Below, piece by piece: positions 31,671 to 41,024 of a stretch of DNA of 64,000 nt. This stretch comes from Pseudomonadota bacterium (GTDB taxonomy: Bacteria; Pseudomonadota; Gammaproteobacteria; Xanthomonadales; Rhodanobacteraceae), in the NCBI GenBank assembly GCA_021794575.1, contig JAJYQO010000024.1, positions 37,904-101,903 of the forward strand, written 5' to 3'. The translations under genes were made by a program, and so were the position numbers. Each line of letters begins with the position of its first letter. Positions within the stretch are counted from its first letter, which is position 1. The notes beneath the pieces are model-generated. The model did no database searches. It saw nothing but the letters and a program-made list of their open reading frames with translations, and was not told where the DNA came from.

Positions 31671-33503
31671 TCAGCCGTGCAACGCCGCATAGATGCGGTT
31701 GGCCAGATTGCGGTCGATCCCGTTGACGCGCGCGATTTCCTCGACACCCGCCGCCTCGAGCCCCGCCAATCCTCCGAAGGCCTCCAGCAGCGCGCGGCGC
31801 CGGCGTGGTCCGATACCCGGAATCTCCTGCAGCACACTGCGCTCGCGCGTAGCCTCTCGCCGGCGCCGGTGCGCACCGATGGCGAAGCGGTGCGCTTCGT
31901 CGCGGACGGCGTTGACCAGTTGCAGGGCCGGCGAGGCGCTGCCGGGATGCAGTTCGCCGCTGCCGTGCGCCAGCACCAGCGTTTCCTCGCCGCTGCGTCG
32001 CGCCGGTCCCTTGGCCACGCCGACGACCGGCAGATCCGTGACGCCGAGCGCCTGTAGCGCGCGCTCGGCGCGCGCCACCTGTCCGGCGCCGCCGTCGATC
32101 AGCAGTAGATCCGGACTGCTCCATTCGCCGCCCTGCACGGCGCGCCGGAAGCGCCGCGTCAATGCCTGCTCCATGGCCGCGTAGTCATCACCCGCGGCGA
32201 TGCCGGAGATATTGAACTTGCGGTAATGACCCTTCATCGGCCCATCGCGTCCGTAGGCAACACAGGAGGCCACCGTGGCTTCGCCTTGTGTGTGGCTGAT
32301 GTCGAAGCATTCGATGCGCGCGGGAATCCGCGGCAGACGCAGGCACTGCGCGAGGTCGGCAAAGCGCGCATCGAGCGTTTGCCGGCTGGCGATGCGCGCG
32401 GCCAGCCCGGCCGCGGCGTTGCGGAGCGCCAGTTCGAGAAAGCGTGCGCGGTCGCCGCGCACCTGGCTCTTGATGAGCACGACGCGCCCGGCGTGCGCGG
32501 CAAGGGCCTCGGCCAGCAGCACGGACTGATCCGGTTCGTGCGCGACGATGAGCTCCGCGGGCGCTGGATGTTCGCTGTAATACTGCGCGATGAACTGCGC
32601 GAGCAACGCCGCCGGTGAAGGCTCTTCCACGCCAAGGCGGGGGAAGAAATCGCGTGAGCCGAGCGCCATGCCATTGCGGAAGAACAACACGCTGACGCAC
32701 GCGCTTTCGCCCTGTATGGCGCAGGCCAGCACATCCATGTCGGCGCTGGCGCCGACCACGTAGTGCGCGCCCTGCACGGCCCGCATCGCCTGGATCTGGT
32801 CGCGCAGGCGTGCGGCGCGCTCGAAGCGCTGCTCGACGCTCGCCTGACGCATGGCATCGGATAGCTCGTCGATCACCGCGCTGCTGCGGCCCTGCAGAAA
32901 CATGCGCACATGGCGCACATCCTGTGCGTACTCGGCGGGTGCGATCATGGCGACACAGGGAGCGCTGCAGCGTGCGATCTGATACTGCAGGCAGGGCCGC
33001 GTGCGGTTGCGGAAAAAACTGTCTTCGCAGCCGCGCACGCGGAACAGCTTGTGCAGCAGGTTCAGACTCTCGCGCACCGCAGCGCTGCTCGGAAACGGCC
33101 CGAAATACTCGTCCGACGCTCCGCGCGCGCCTCGGTGATAGGCCATGCGCGGATACTCTGGATGCGCCGAGAGCAGCACCCACGGATAGCTTTTGCCGTC
33201 TCGCAGCAGAATGTTGTAGCGCGGCCGCAGCTGCTTGATCAGCTGCGCTTCCAGCATCAACGCCTCGCTCTCGGTGCGGGTGACGGTGGTCTCCATGCGC
33301 GCGATCTGCGCCACCATCGCGGCGACGCGCGGCTCCATCGGCGGACGCATGAAATAACTGCTGACGCGCTTCTTGAGGTTGCCGGCCTTGCCGACATACA
33401 GCAGCGTCTCGCGCGCGTCGTACATGCGGTAGACGCCTGGCGCATGTGTCAGGTTGCGAACGAAATCCTTGCCGTCGAACGCGGCGTCGTGCTGTTCGTA
33501 CAT
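31671..33503 (-). CDS. uvrC: Excinuclease ABC subunit C
   Basis: 610 aa; GIY-YIG-like APGVYRMYDARETLLYVGKAGNLKKRVSSYF; IECFDISHTQGEATVASCV; IPGIGPRRRRALLEAFGG. Confidence 0.97.
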   Translation of the reverse strand: MYEQHDAAFDGKDFVRNLTHAPGVYRMYDARETLLYVGKAGNLKKRVSSYFMRPPMEPRVAAMVAQIARMETTVTRTESEALMLEAQLIKQLRPRYNILLRDGKSYPWVLLSAHPEYPRMAYHRGARGASDEYFGPFPSSAAVRESLNLLHKLFRVRGCEDSFFRNRTRPCLQYQIARCSAPCVAMIAPAEYAQDVRHVRMFLQGRSSAVIDELSDAMRQASVEQRFERAARLRDQIQAMRAVQGAHYVVGASADMDVLACAIQGESACVSVLFFRNGMALGSRDFFPRLGVEEPSPAALLAQFIAQYYSEHPAPAELIVAHEPDQSVLLAEALAAHAGRVVLIKSQVRGDRARFLELALRNAAAGLAARIASRQTLDARFADLAQCLRLPRIPARIECFDISHTQGEATVASCVAYGRDGPMKGHYRKFNISGIAAGDDYAAMEQALTRRFRRAVQGGEWSSPDLLLIDGGAGQVARAERALQALGVTDLPVVGVAKGPARRSGEETLVLAHGSGELHPGSASPALQLVNAVRDEAHRFAIGAHRRRREATRERSVLQEIPGIGPRRRRALLEAFGGLAGLEAAGVEEIARVNGIDRNLANRIYAALHG

Positions 33504-33512
33504 GCCTGGATC

Positions 33513-34949
33513 TTACGCGCCGATGGTGAACTTCCCCAGCATTGCACTGTCCAGATCGAGACGGTGCACCTGATGCGCATTACGCTCGACGATCCACAGC
33601 ATGCGGCCGGCGATCGCCAGTGCCGCGGGCTCCTGCAGGCTCTGCGGCAGGACCAATGTCTGCACGCTCCAGTTCGGGCGCCCGCTGGGCTGCATGCGGC
33701 AGACGCGACCGTTCAGCGTGTCGGCCACGTAGAGGGTACCGCCCGTATCGGAGACCAGCGCTTCCGGATGCGCGAATCGCGCCGCGTCGGCGCCGCCGTC
33801 GGCAAGACCCGACCGCCAGGGACCCGCGCCGGCCAGGGTTGTCAGTTGGCCATCGGCCAGGCGCACCGCGCGCACCGCATTGGCCCCGGCATCGGCTATC
33901 AGCAGGTGACCGCCGTGATAGGCCAACCCGACCGGTTGCGCCAGACCCGCCGCCAGCGCAGGGCCATCGCTGAAAGTATTCAGCCCGCTGCCGGCCAGCA
34001 CTTCGACCTGTTCCGACGGCAAATCCATGCGCCAGATCTGCTGCTGGCCGGCCAGGCTGACATAGAGCTGGTTCTCGCGCAGCAGCAGCGCCCGCGGCGC
34101 GCTGATGGCAAGCGCGCGCGCGCCCACATCGGGTCGTGGCGAGTCATAGCCCAACCGGCCGCACCCCAGCACGGTTTCGATATGTCCGGATGCCAGGCGC
34201 ACGCGGCGCACCGCGTGGTTGCCGGTGTCGGCCACGTAAAGCGAATCGCCGGCCAGTGCCAGGCCGGCGGGGTCGCAGAGTCCCGCATCGGTCAGGTTTC
34301 CATCCCAGAATCCTGGCGTGCCGGAACCGAATTGCCGCAGTACGCGGCCATCCGGCGCGCACTCCAGAATGCGGTTGCGGCTGCTGTCGCAGAGATAGAC
34401 ACGCTGCTCGCCCAGCGCAATGCCACCGGGAAAGCGCAGACTCATCTGCGGCTCGCCGCCCTCCACCCCGGGCGCCGCGTCGAAGCGCCGCAGGTCGCGC
34501 GCGGCGGCGTCGTCGAGCAGGTTGCCGACCAGGATTTCGAGATCATCGGCCAGGTCCTCGCCCTTGAGCAGCCGCGCCACGCGGCCTTCGCAGTCGATGA
34601 CCACGGCGCTGGGCCAGGCTTCGATGCCGAACGCGCGCCACGCTTTCCAGGCGGCGTCATTGGCGACCGGCACGCGCAAGTGCAGGCGATGCGCGGCCTT
34701 GCTGACCACCAGCGACTGTCGCTGCGCGGTGTAGCGTGGCGTATGCACGGCCAGCAACACCATGCCGTCGTGAAAGCGCGTCGACAGTCGCTGCAGGCGC
34801 GGCAGCAGGTTGATGCTATGGATGTCGTCGCAATTCCAGAACAACAGGATCACGACGCGTCCGCGCAAGTCCGCGAGGGCGATGCGGCCGCGCGCATTGA
34901 CCCAGTCCAGCGCATCGGCGGCAGACGGCGGCATGATCGTGGCGGACAT
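33513..34949 (-). CDS. NHL-repeat protein with N-terminal thioredoxin-like domain (NHLRC2-like)
   Basis: 478 aa; LRGRVVILLFWNCDDIHSINLLPRLQRL then repeated ...LYVADTGNHAVRRV..., LLIADAGANAVRAV..., LYVADTLNGRVCRM. Confidence 0.82.
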   Translation of the reverse strand: MSATIMPPSAADALDWVNARGRIALADLRGRVVILLFWNCDDIHSINLLPRLQRLSTRFHDGMVLLAVHTPRYTAQRQSLVVSKAAHRLHLRVPVANDAAWKAWRAFGIEAWPSAVVIDCEGRVARLLKGEDLADDLEILVGNLLDDAAARDLRRFDAAPGVEGGEPQMSLRFPGGIALGEQRVYLCDSSRNRILECAPDGRVLRQFGSGTPGFWDGNLTDAGLCDPAGLALAGDSLYVADTGNHAVRRVRLASGHIETVLGCGRLGYDSPRPDVGARALAISAPRALLLRENQLYVSLAGQQQIWRMDLPSEQVEVLAGSGLNTFSDGPALAAGLAQPVGLAYHGGHLLIADAGANAVRAVRLADGQLTTLAGAGPWRSGLADGGADAARFAHPEALVSDTGGTLYVADTLNGRVCRMQPSGRPNWSVQTLVLPQSLQEPAALAIAGRMLWIVERNAHQVHRLDLDSAMLGKFTIGA

Positions 34950-35024
34950 GATGGCGGCTCCCCTAACGCGGCTGCGGCGCGCATTGCCGGCATGGTAGCC
35001 GGCGCGAACCGCACGCGCAGTCGC

Positions 35025-35813
35025 TCAACCGCAGCCGCGCAGAAAAGCCTCGGCCTGCACCAAATCCGCCTCGGTATCGATACCGGGCGGCAATGCGCCG
35101 GCGTACAGCGCGACGCGGATGCGATGGCCGTGCTCGAGCGCGCGCAACTGCTCCAGCGATTCGACGCGCTCCAGTGGCGTGGGCGTCAGTCCGGCAAAGC
35201 GGCGCAGGAATCCGGCACGGTACGCATACAGGCCAATATGGCGCAGCAGCGGCACGTCCGGCGGCAGTCGATCACGGCCGCGCGCCAACGCGTCGCGCGC
35301 CCACGGCAGTGGTGCGCGACTGAAGTACAGCGCGTATCCCCGCGTGTCGCGGACCAGCTTCACCACGTCGGGATCGAACCACTCCTCGACCGTGCCCAGC
35401 GGCACGGCCAGAGTCGCCATCGGGGCATCCCCGCTAGCCAGCGCGTCGACGACGGCATGTACGGCCGAGGCCGGCACGAAAGGTTCGTCGCCCTGCAGGT
35501 TGACCACGATACGTTCGTCTTCCCAGCCGCAGCGTTCGACGCATTCGGCCAGACGGTCGCTGCCGGAGACATGGTCCGCGCGCGTCATCACCGCCTGCAC
35601 CGGGAGATCGCGGACCGCCGCGGCAATGCGCGCGTCGTCGGTGGCGACGATCACCGCTTCCGCATCCAGGGTCAATGCCCGGCGCGCCACGTGCCGGATC
35701 AACGGCTCGCCGGCCAGCAGGCGCAGCGGCTTGCCCGGCAGGCGGGTGGAGGCAAACCGTGCCGGAATCACCACCGTGAAGCGCGGCGGCAGCGGCTGGG
35801 CTGGCGGGCTCAT
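35025..35813 (-). CDS. kdsB: 3-deoxy-manno-octulosonate cytidylyltransferase
   Basis: 262 aa; FTVVIPARFASTRLPGKPLRLLAGEPLIRHVARRA; VNLQGDEPF. Confidence 0.96.
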   Translation of the reverse strand: MSPPAQPLPPRFTVVIPARFASTRLPGKPLRLLAGEPLIRHVARRALTLDAEAVIVATDDARIAAAVRDLPVQAVMTRADHVSGSDRLAECVERCGWEDERIVVNLQGDEPFVPASAVHAVVDALASGDAPMATLAVPLGTVEEWFDPDVVKLVRDTRGYALYFSRAPLPWARDALARGRDRLPPDVPLLRHIGLYAYRAGFLRRFAGLTPTPLERVESLEQLRALEHGHRIRVALYAGALPPGIDTEADLVQAEAFLRGCG

Positions 35814-37150
35814 GTCCCGATTCCGACGTCGAATCCAGCCTGCCGCGCCAGTACCTCGAAGCCCGGAAACGACGTGGCGACGTTCGCGCAGTCGCCGATG
35901 CGCACCGGCGCGTCCGCACGCAACGCGGCCACCGCCAGACTCATGGCGCAGCGGTGGTCGCCGTGGCTGTCCACGACGCCGCCGCGCAGCGTTCCACCCT
36001 CGATCACGGCGCCATCCGTGGTTTCCTCGACGCGTGCGCCCAATGCGCGCAAGGCCTGAGCCATCACGGCGATGCGGTCGGATTCCTTCACGCGCAGCTC
36101 AGCCGCGCCGCGCACGATCGTGCGCCCATGCGCCAGCGCCGCCGCCACGAACAACGCCGGAAACTCGTCGATCATGTCGGGCGCGTGCGCAACGGGCACT
36201 TCGATACCGCGCAGCGACGCGTGGCGCACGCGCAGATCAGCCACCGGCTCGCCGCCCTGCTGACGCGGCGCTTCGATGTCGATTTCGGCGCCCATGGCGC
36301 GCAACACGTCGAGCAGGCCGGTGCGACGCGCATTCATGCCTACGCCGGCGAGCACGATCTCGCTGCCGGGCACCAGGGTGGCGGCCACCATGAAGAACGC
36401 CGCTGATGAAAAATCGGCCGGCACCTGCACGTCACATGCGCGCAGCGCATGGCCGCCCTGCAGCCGCGCCCAGCCCGGCCCATAGTCGATCGGCCAGCCG
36501 AAGGCCTCCAGCATGCGCTCGGTGTAGTCGCGCGTGGGCTGCGGTTCGCGCACCTCGGTGCTGCCTTGCGCGTAGAGGCCGGCCAGCAGAATGGCCGACT
36601 TCACCTGCGCGCTGGCAACCGCCGTGCGCAGCACGGTGCCGCGCAGGGACTGATCGCCGCGCACACGCAGCGGCGGCAACCCCTGCGTGCTGTCGATGCG
36701 CGCGCCCATGGCGGCGAGCGGCTCGATGACGCGGCGCATCGGCCGGCGCGACAGCGAGGCATCGCCCACCAGCGTGCTGTCGAAGCGCTGTCCCGCCAGC
36801 AGGCCGGCCAGCAGGCGCATGCCGGTGCCGGCGTTACCGCAGTCCAGCGGCTGCGCGCAGGGCTGCAGGCCGCGCAGGCCCACGCCATCAACCACGCGCG
36901 AGCCGTCATGCGGCATTTCGATGTGCACGCCCAACTGCTGCAGGATACGGGAGGTCGCACGGGTGTCCTCGCCTTCCAGGAACCCGTCGATGCGGCTGCG
37001 GCCCTCGGCCAGCGCGGCCAGCATCAGCGCGCGATGCGATACCGATTTGTCGCCTGGCACGCGCAGCACGCCGCGCAGCGGTGCCGGCGCGGGCGCGACG
37101 ATCCAGTCGAGGCGGCGGCCTGTGACCGACGCCATGCCGACCGTGCTCAC
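35810..37150 (-). CDS. aroA: 3-phosphoshikimate 1-carboxyvinyltransferase (start may be slightly downstream)
   Basis: 446 aa; LRGVLRVPGDKSVSHRALMLAALAEGRSRI; LDCGNAGTGMRLLAGLLAG; HGDHRCAMSLAVAAL. Confidence 0.96.
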   Translation of the reverse strand: MSTVGMASVTGRRLDWIVAPAPAPLRGVLRVPGDKSVSHRALMLAALAEGRSRIDGFLEGEDTRATSRILQQLGVHIEMPHDGSRVVDGVGLRGLQPCAQPLDCGNAGTGMRLLAGLLAGQRFDSTLVGDASLSRRPMRRVIEPLAAMGARIDSTQGLPPLRVRGDQSLRGTVLRTAVASAQVKSAILLAGLYAQGSTEVREPQPTRDYTERMLEAFGWPIDYGPGWARLQGGHALRACDVQVPADFSSAAFFMVAATLVPGSEIVLAGVGMNARRTGLLDVLRAMGAEIDIEAPRQQGGEPVADLRVRHASLRGIEVPVAHAPDMIDEFPALFVAAALAHGRTIVRGAAELRVKESDRIAVMAQALRALGARVEETTDGAVIEGGTLRGGVVDSHGDHRCAMSLAVAALRADAPVRIGDCANVATSFPGFEVLARQAGFDVGIGT

Positions 37151-38262
37151 GGAATCGCCACCGGATACGAACCCAGCACGCGGATTTCGGCGGCGTGCGG
37201 CGCCAGTTCATCCAGCGCGGCGCGCATGGGCGCATCATCGATATGGCCCAGCAGATCGATGAAAAAAGCGTACTGCCAAAGGCCGCTGTGCGCGGGCCGC
37301 GATTCGATGCGGTTCATGCTGACGCCATGGTCGGCGAACGGCCGCAGCGCGTTGAACAGGGCGCCGGGCTGGTCCTTGACGAACACCAGCATCGACGTGC
37401 GGTCGTGGCCCGTCGGTGGGAACAGCTCGCGGCCCAGCACCAAAAACCGCGTGGTGTTGTCGGGACGATCCTCGATCGGTCCGGCGATCACCTTGAGTCC
37501 GTAGACATGGGCCACCGCCTCGCCGGCAATCGCCGCGGCATCGTCGGCCAGACGCGCGCGGCGCGCACCTTCGGCGTTGCTTGCAGTTGCGATGCGCTCG
37601 CTGGCCGGCAGGTGCTGGCGCAGCCAGATCTTGCACTGCGCCAGCGACTGCGGATGCGAGTACACGCGCTCGACGTCTTCCATGCGGCCGGTGCGCGACA
37701 ACAGATACTGGTGGATGCGCAGCTCGATCTCGCCGCAGATCTTCAGCTGCGAGGTCAGGAACATGTCCAGCGTGGACTGGATGGTGCCCTGCCCCGAGTT
37801 TTCCACCGGCACGATGCCGAAATCGGCATGGCCGGCTTCGACCTCCTGGAACACCTCCTCGATGCTGGCCAGCGGCAGCAAGTGCGCGCTGTGTCCGAAA
37901 TGCTTCTGCGCGGCCTGCTGGCTGAAGGTGCCCTCGGGGCCGAGATAACCGATGCGCAGCGGTTCCTGCTGCGCCAGGCAAGCCGACATGATCTCGCGGA
38001 ACAGCCGCACCAGCTCGATGTCGGACAGCGGGCCCCGGTTGCGATCGATCACCATGCGCAGCACCTGCGCCTCGCGCTCGGGACGGTAGTAGTCGATCGC
38101 GGCCTTCAGCGGTCCCTTGGCACGACCGACCTGCTGCGCCCAGCGCGCGCGCTCGGCGATCAGCGCCTGCAGCTCGCGGTCGATGCTATCGATGCGCTGG
38201 CGCGCCTGCGCCAGGTCGGGGGCGGGCGGTGATTCTGGTGCCGGGTCGTGATCGGAGGCCAT
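37147..38262 (-). CDS. pheA: Chorismate mutase / prephenate dehydratase (P-protein)
   Basis: Probable start MASDHDPAPES; RQRIDSIDRELQALIAERARWAQQVG; IGYLGPEGTFSQQAAQKHFG; ESRPAHSGLWQYAFFID. Confidence 0.95.
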   Translation of the reverse strand: MASDHDPAPESPPAPDLAQARQRIDSIDRELQALIAERARWAQQVGRAKGPLKAAIDYYRPEREAQVLRMVIDRNRGPLSDIELVRLFREIMSACLAQQEPLRIGYLGPEGTFSQQAAQKHFGHSAHLLPLASIEEVFQEVEAGHADFGIVPVENSGQGTIQSTLDMFLTSQLKICGEIELRIHQYLLSRTGRMEDVERVYSHPQSLAQCKIWLRQHLPASERIATASNAEGARRARLADDAAAIAGEAVAHVYGLKVIAGPIEDRPDNTTRFLVLGRELFPPTGHDRTSMLVFVKDQPGALFNALRPFADHGVSMNRIESRPAHSGLWQYAFFIDLLGHIDDAPMRAALDELAPHAAEIRVLGSYPVAIP

Positions 38263-38313
38263 GATGGTGCATCGCGACAAGGAACCGCATCCTGCGCGAT
38301 CGCCGCCGCTTAT

Positions 38314-39399
38314 TCAACCGTGGCGCTGCTGGAACGCGCGCATAAACGCCACCAGCGCCTCCACACCTTCTTGCGGCAATGCGTTGTAAAGGGAGGCGCG
38401 CAGGCCGCCCAGCGCACGATGGCCTTTCAACGCCAGCAACCCGGCCTGTTCGGACTCGCGCAGAAAGGCGGTATCGAGGCGCGCGTCATGCAGGAAGAAC
38501 GGCACGTTCATGCGCGAGCGCGCAGCCGCATCCACGGGGTTGCGATAAAAGCCGCCGGAACCGTCGATGGCGGCGTACAGCGTGTCGGCCTTGCGGCGGT
38601 TGCGCGCGGCCATGGCCGGCAAGCCGCCCTGCGCGGCGATCCACTTGAAAGTGAGTCCGGCCAGATACCAGCCGAAGGTGTTGGGCGTATTGAGCATGGA
38701 CTCGTGCGCCGCCTGCTCGGCGTAGCGCAGGATGCCGGCCATGGGCCGCTGCGCGCGCGCCAGCAGGTCCTCGCGGATGATCACCAGGGTCAGGCCGGCC
38801 GGGCCGATGTTCTTCTGCGCGCCGGCATAGATCATGCCGAAACGCTGCACCGGCAGCGGTTCCGACAGGACGCTGGACGACATGTCCGCCACCAGCGGCA
38901 CCTGCCCCGCTTCGGGCACATCACGGAATTCCAGCCCGTGGATGGTCTCGTTGGGCGTGTAGTGCAGGTAAGCGGCATCGTCGTGCAGCCGCCAGTCAGC
39001 ACGCGGCGGCAGCGCGCTGTAGCCGTTGCTGCGGGCATCGGCGGCGATATGTACATCCACGTACGGCGCGGCCTCGCGCGCCGCCTTCTCGCTCCAGTGG
39101 CCGCTCAGCACGTAGTCGGCGTGCTGCCCGGGCGCGGCCAGGTTCATGGCGAGCAGCGCGAACTGCAGCGTCGCCCCACCCTGCAGGAACAGAACCCGAT
39201 AATGCGCGGGAATGTCGGCCAGCGCACGCAGGTCGCGCTCGGTCTCGGCGGCCAGCGCCATGAATGCCTTGCCGCGATGCGAGATCTCCATCACCGAGGC
39301 GCGGGCGTCGCGCCACTCCAGCAGTTCGGCCTGTGCCTGCCGCAAGACCGGCTCGGGGATGGCGGCAGGGCCGGCGGCGAAATTCCAGGTACGACTCAC
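38314..39399 (-). CDS. serC: Phosphoserine aminotransferase
   Basis: 361 aa; MSRTWNFAAGPAAIPEPVLRQAQAELLEW; VADMSSSVLSEPLPVQRFGMIYAGAQKNIGPAGLTLVII. Confidence 0.96.
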   Translation of the reverse strand: MSRTWNFAAGPAAIPEPVLRQAQAELLEWRDARASVMEISHRGKAFMALAAETERDLRALADIPAHYRVLFLQGGATLQFALLAMNLAAPGQHADYVLSGHWSEKAAREAAPYVDVHIAADARSNGYSALPPRADWRLHDDAAYLHYTPNETIHGLEFRDVPEAGQVPLVADMSSSVLSEPLPVQRFGMIYAGAQKNIGPAGLTLVIIREDLLARAQRPMAGILRYAEQAAHESMLNTPNTFGWYLAGLTFKWIAAQGGLPAMAARNRRKADTLYAAIDGSGGFYRNPVDAAARSRMNVPFFLHDARLDTAFLRESEQAGLLALKGHRALGGLRASLYNALPQEGVEALVAFMRAFQQRHG

Positions 39400-39417
39400 G
39401 GGGATCTCCTCGGGGGT

Positions 39418-40194
39418 TCAGCGGCGCACGGCCAGCAGCAGCGCCAGTACCAATGCGATGACGGCAGCCGTCAACAGCAGCCACCACACCTCGCGCCGCG
39501 GACCGGCGGTGTCCTCTGGGCGAGCCGCCTCATGCGGGATGAAGGCTGCCGCCGCGGCAGCGCGTGCCGCGGCGGCCGGTGCGTCGACGATATAACGCTG
39601 TGCACCGATCGCGATCTGATCGCCATCCTGCAGCCAGGCACTGGCCACCGTATGGCCGTTGACACGCGGCCAAGCCGCAGCCTCCAGGCCCGACGCCAGC
39701 AGGGCCGGTCGACCCTGCACGGCGAACAGTCGCACGTGTGCGTCGTCGACGCTCGGACCCAGCGGCAGGCCATCGGCACCGAGTTCGAGCGTGGGGGCGA
39801 CCATCAGCACGGCACCGCTGCGCACGCCGCCGACGCCGCGCAAAGTCATCGCGCCCGGTGCCAGCGTGGCATCGGGCGTCACGCGCTCCGGGCAGGGTTC
39901 CGGCACGTGTTCGCCCAGCACCAGCAGTTGTGCGTCGCCGATGCTGATCTGGTCGCCGGCATGCAGCAATGCCCGGCGGCGCACCTGGCGCGCGTTGACG
40001 TGGATCGCCGGCGCCGCATCGGCCACCTCCAGCACGTATCCGCGCATGTCGTGAAACAGGCGCACGTGGCCGGGCTGTACCCCGGTGGCCTTGAGCTGGA
40101 CCTCATCATTGCCGCCACTGCCCAGGGTCAACGCAGTGGCGGCGCGGCTGAACTCGGCGTGTTCGGGTGCAAGCAGGGCGATGCGCATCGGCAT
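39418..40194 (-). CDS. FHA-domain protein with C-terminal transmembrane helix
   Basis: Start MPMRIALLAPEH (40194) or MRIALLAPEH (40188); GSGGNDEVQLKATGVQPGHVRLFHDMRGYVLEV...VNARQVRRRALLHAGDQISIGDAQLLVLGE; C-terminal WWLLLTAAVIALVLALLLAVRR; the track start at 40761 is an over-extension. Confidence 0.75.
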   Translation of the reverse strand: MPMRIALLAPEHAEFSRAATALTLGSGGNDEVQLKATGVQPGHVRLFHDMRGYVLEVADAAPAIHVNARQVRRRALLHAGDQISIGDAQLLVLGEHVPEPCPERVTPDATLAPGAMTLRGVGGVRSGAVLMVAPTLELGADGLPLGPSVDDAHVRLFAVQGRPALLASGLEAAAWPRVNGHTVASAWLQDGDQIAIGAQRYIVDAPAAAARAAAAAAFIPHEAARPEDTAGPRREVWWLLLTAAVIALVLALLLAVRR

Positions 40195-40263
40195 GGACTT
40201 TATCAGCAGCGCGCCTCTGACGCGGCGTCGCCGTCGGCCCGCGCGCTGCGTATCATCCGCATC

Positions 40264-40548
40264 ATGTCGCGCATCGAGATCGACCACCTCCACACCCTGC
40301 CGCCCGACCGCGCGCGCGCGATGCTCGAGGGCATCGCGCAGGATCTGTGCCGGCGCTACGCACTTGCGGCTCAATGGGAAGCAGCCGCCCTGCGCTTCGC
40401 CGGCAAGGGTGTCACGGGCACGCTGACACTGGAGCAGGATCGACTGCGGCTGAGCGCGGATCTGGGGTTCCCGCTGAGCCTGATGCACGCTCCGATCGAG
40501 CGCGAAATCCGCGAACAGATCCGGCAACGCTTCGGCGGCAGCGGCTGA
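40264..40548 (+). CDS. Polyhydroxyalkanoic-acid-system family small protein
   Basis: 94 aa [90 protein letters not shown], pattern of PHA_gran_rgn family. Confidence 0.75.
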   Translation: MSRIEIDHLHTLPPDRARAMLEGIAQDLCRRYALAAQWEAAALRFAGKGVTGTLTLEQDRLRLSADLGFPLSLMHAPIEREIREQIRQRFGGSG

Positions 40549-40636
40549 GACGGACTGCGCGCCAGTCGCGGCCGCTGTCCGCGCATGGCACAATTGCCGG
40601 CTATTGCGGCCGCGCGCCGCCATCTGCCCCGAGCCA

Positions 40637-40855
40637 ATGGCCAAAGACGACGTCATCGAAATGGAGGGCACGGTTTCCGAAACCCTGCCCAACACTATGT
40701 TCCGTGTGCAGCTGGAGAATGGCCACATCGTGACCGCACACATTTCCGGCCGCATGCGCAAGAATTACATCCGCATCCTCACCGGCGACAAGGTCAAGGT
40801 GGAGATGACCCCCTACGACCTGACCAAGGCGCGCATCACCTACCGCATGAAGTGA
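40637..40855 (+). CDS. infA: Translation initiation factor IF-1
   Basis: [72 protein letters not shown]. Confidence 0.98.
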   Translation: MAKDDVIEMEGTVSETLPNTMFRVQLENGHIVTAHISGRMRKNYIRILTGDKVKVEMTPYDLTKARITYRMK

Positions 40856-40864
40856 TGCCAGGAT

Positions 40865-40896
40865 GTGCCGTTTTCCCGGAATCCGGATTTCGGCAC
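40865..40896. terminator. Hairpin just downstream of infA (possible terminator)
   Basis: gtgccg ttttcccggaatccggattt cggcac, 6-bp perfect outer stem; no clear U-tract. Confidence 0.35.
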
Positions 40897-40955
40897 ACGG
40901 CGGCGTCCTGCGGATGCAGTTCCCTGTAACGCAATAGCACTCTGGATTCCGGCTC

Positions 40956-40970
40956 GGCGCCGCGCGCCGG
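40956..40970. repeat. REP-like hairpin between convergent infA and clpA
   Basis: cggcgc-cgc-gcgccg within ctctggattccggctcggcgccgcgcgccggccgggatgacgac. Confidence 0.4.
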
Positions 40971-41024
40971 CCGGGATGACGACGCCCTGTATCACCACGC
41001 GCTCGTCCTTGGTCAGCCCCGCGC

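Noticed and set aside
32910-36059. 1049-aa plus-strand ORF across uvrC, the NHL gene and kdsB
   Set aside because: Antisense to three recognised genes; GC-driven open frame with no domain signature.
38248-40548. 766-aa plus-strand ORF ending in the PHA-system small protein
   Set aside because: Only the last 94 aa (from ATG 40264) look like a protein; the rest is antisense to serC and the FHA gene.
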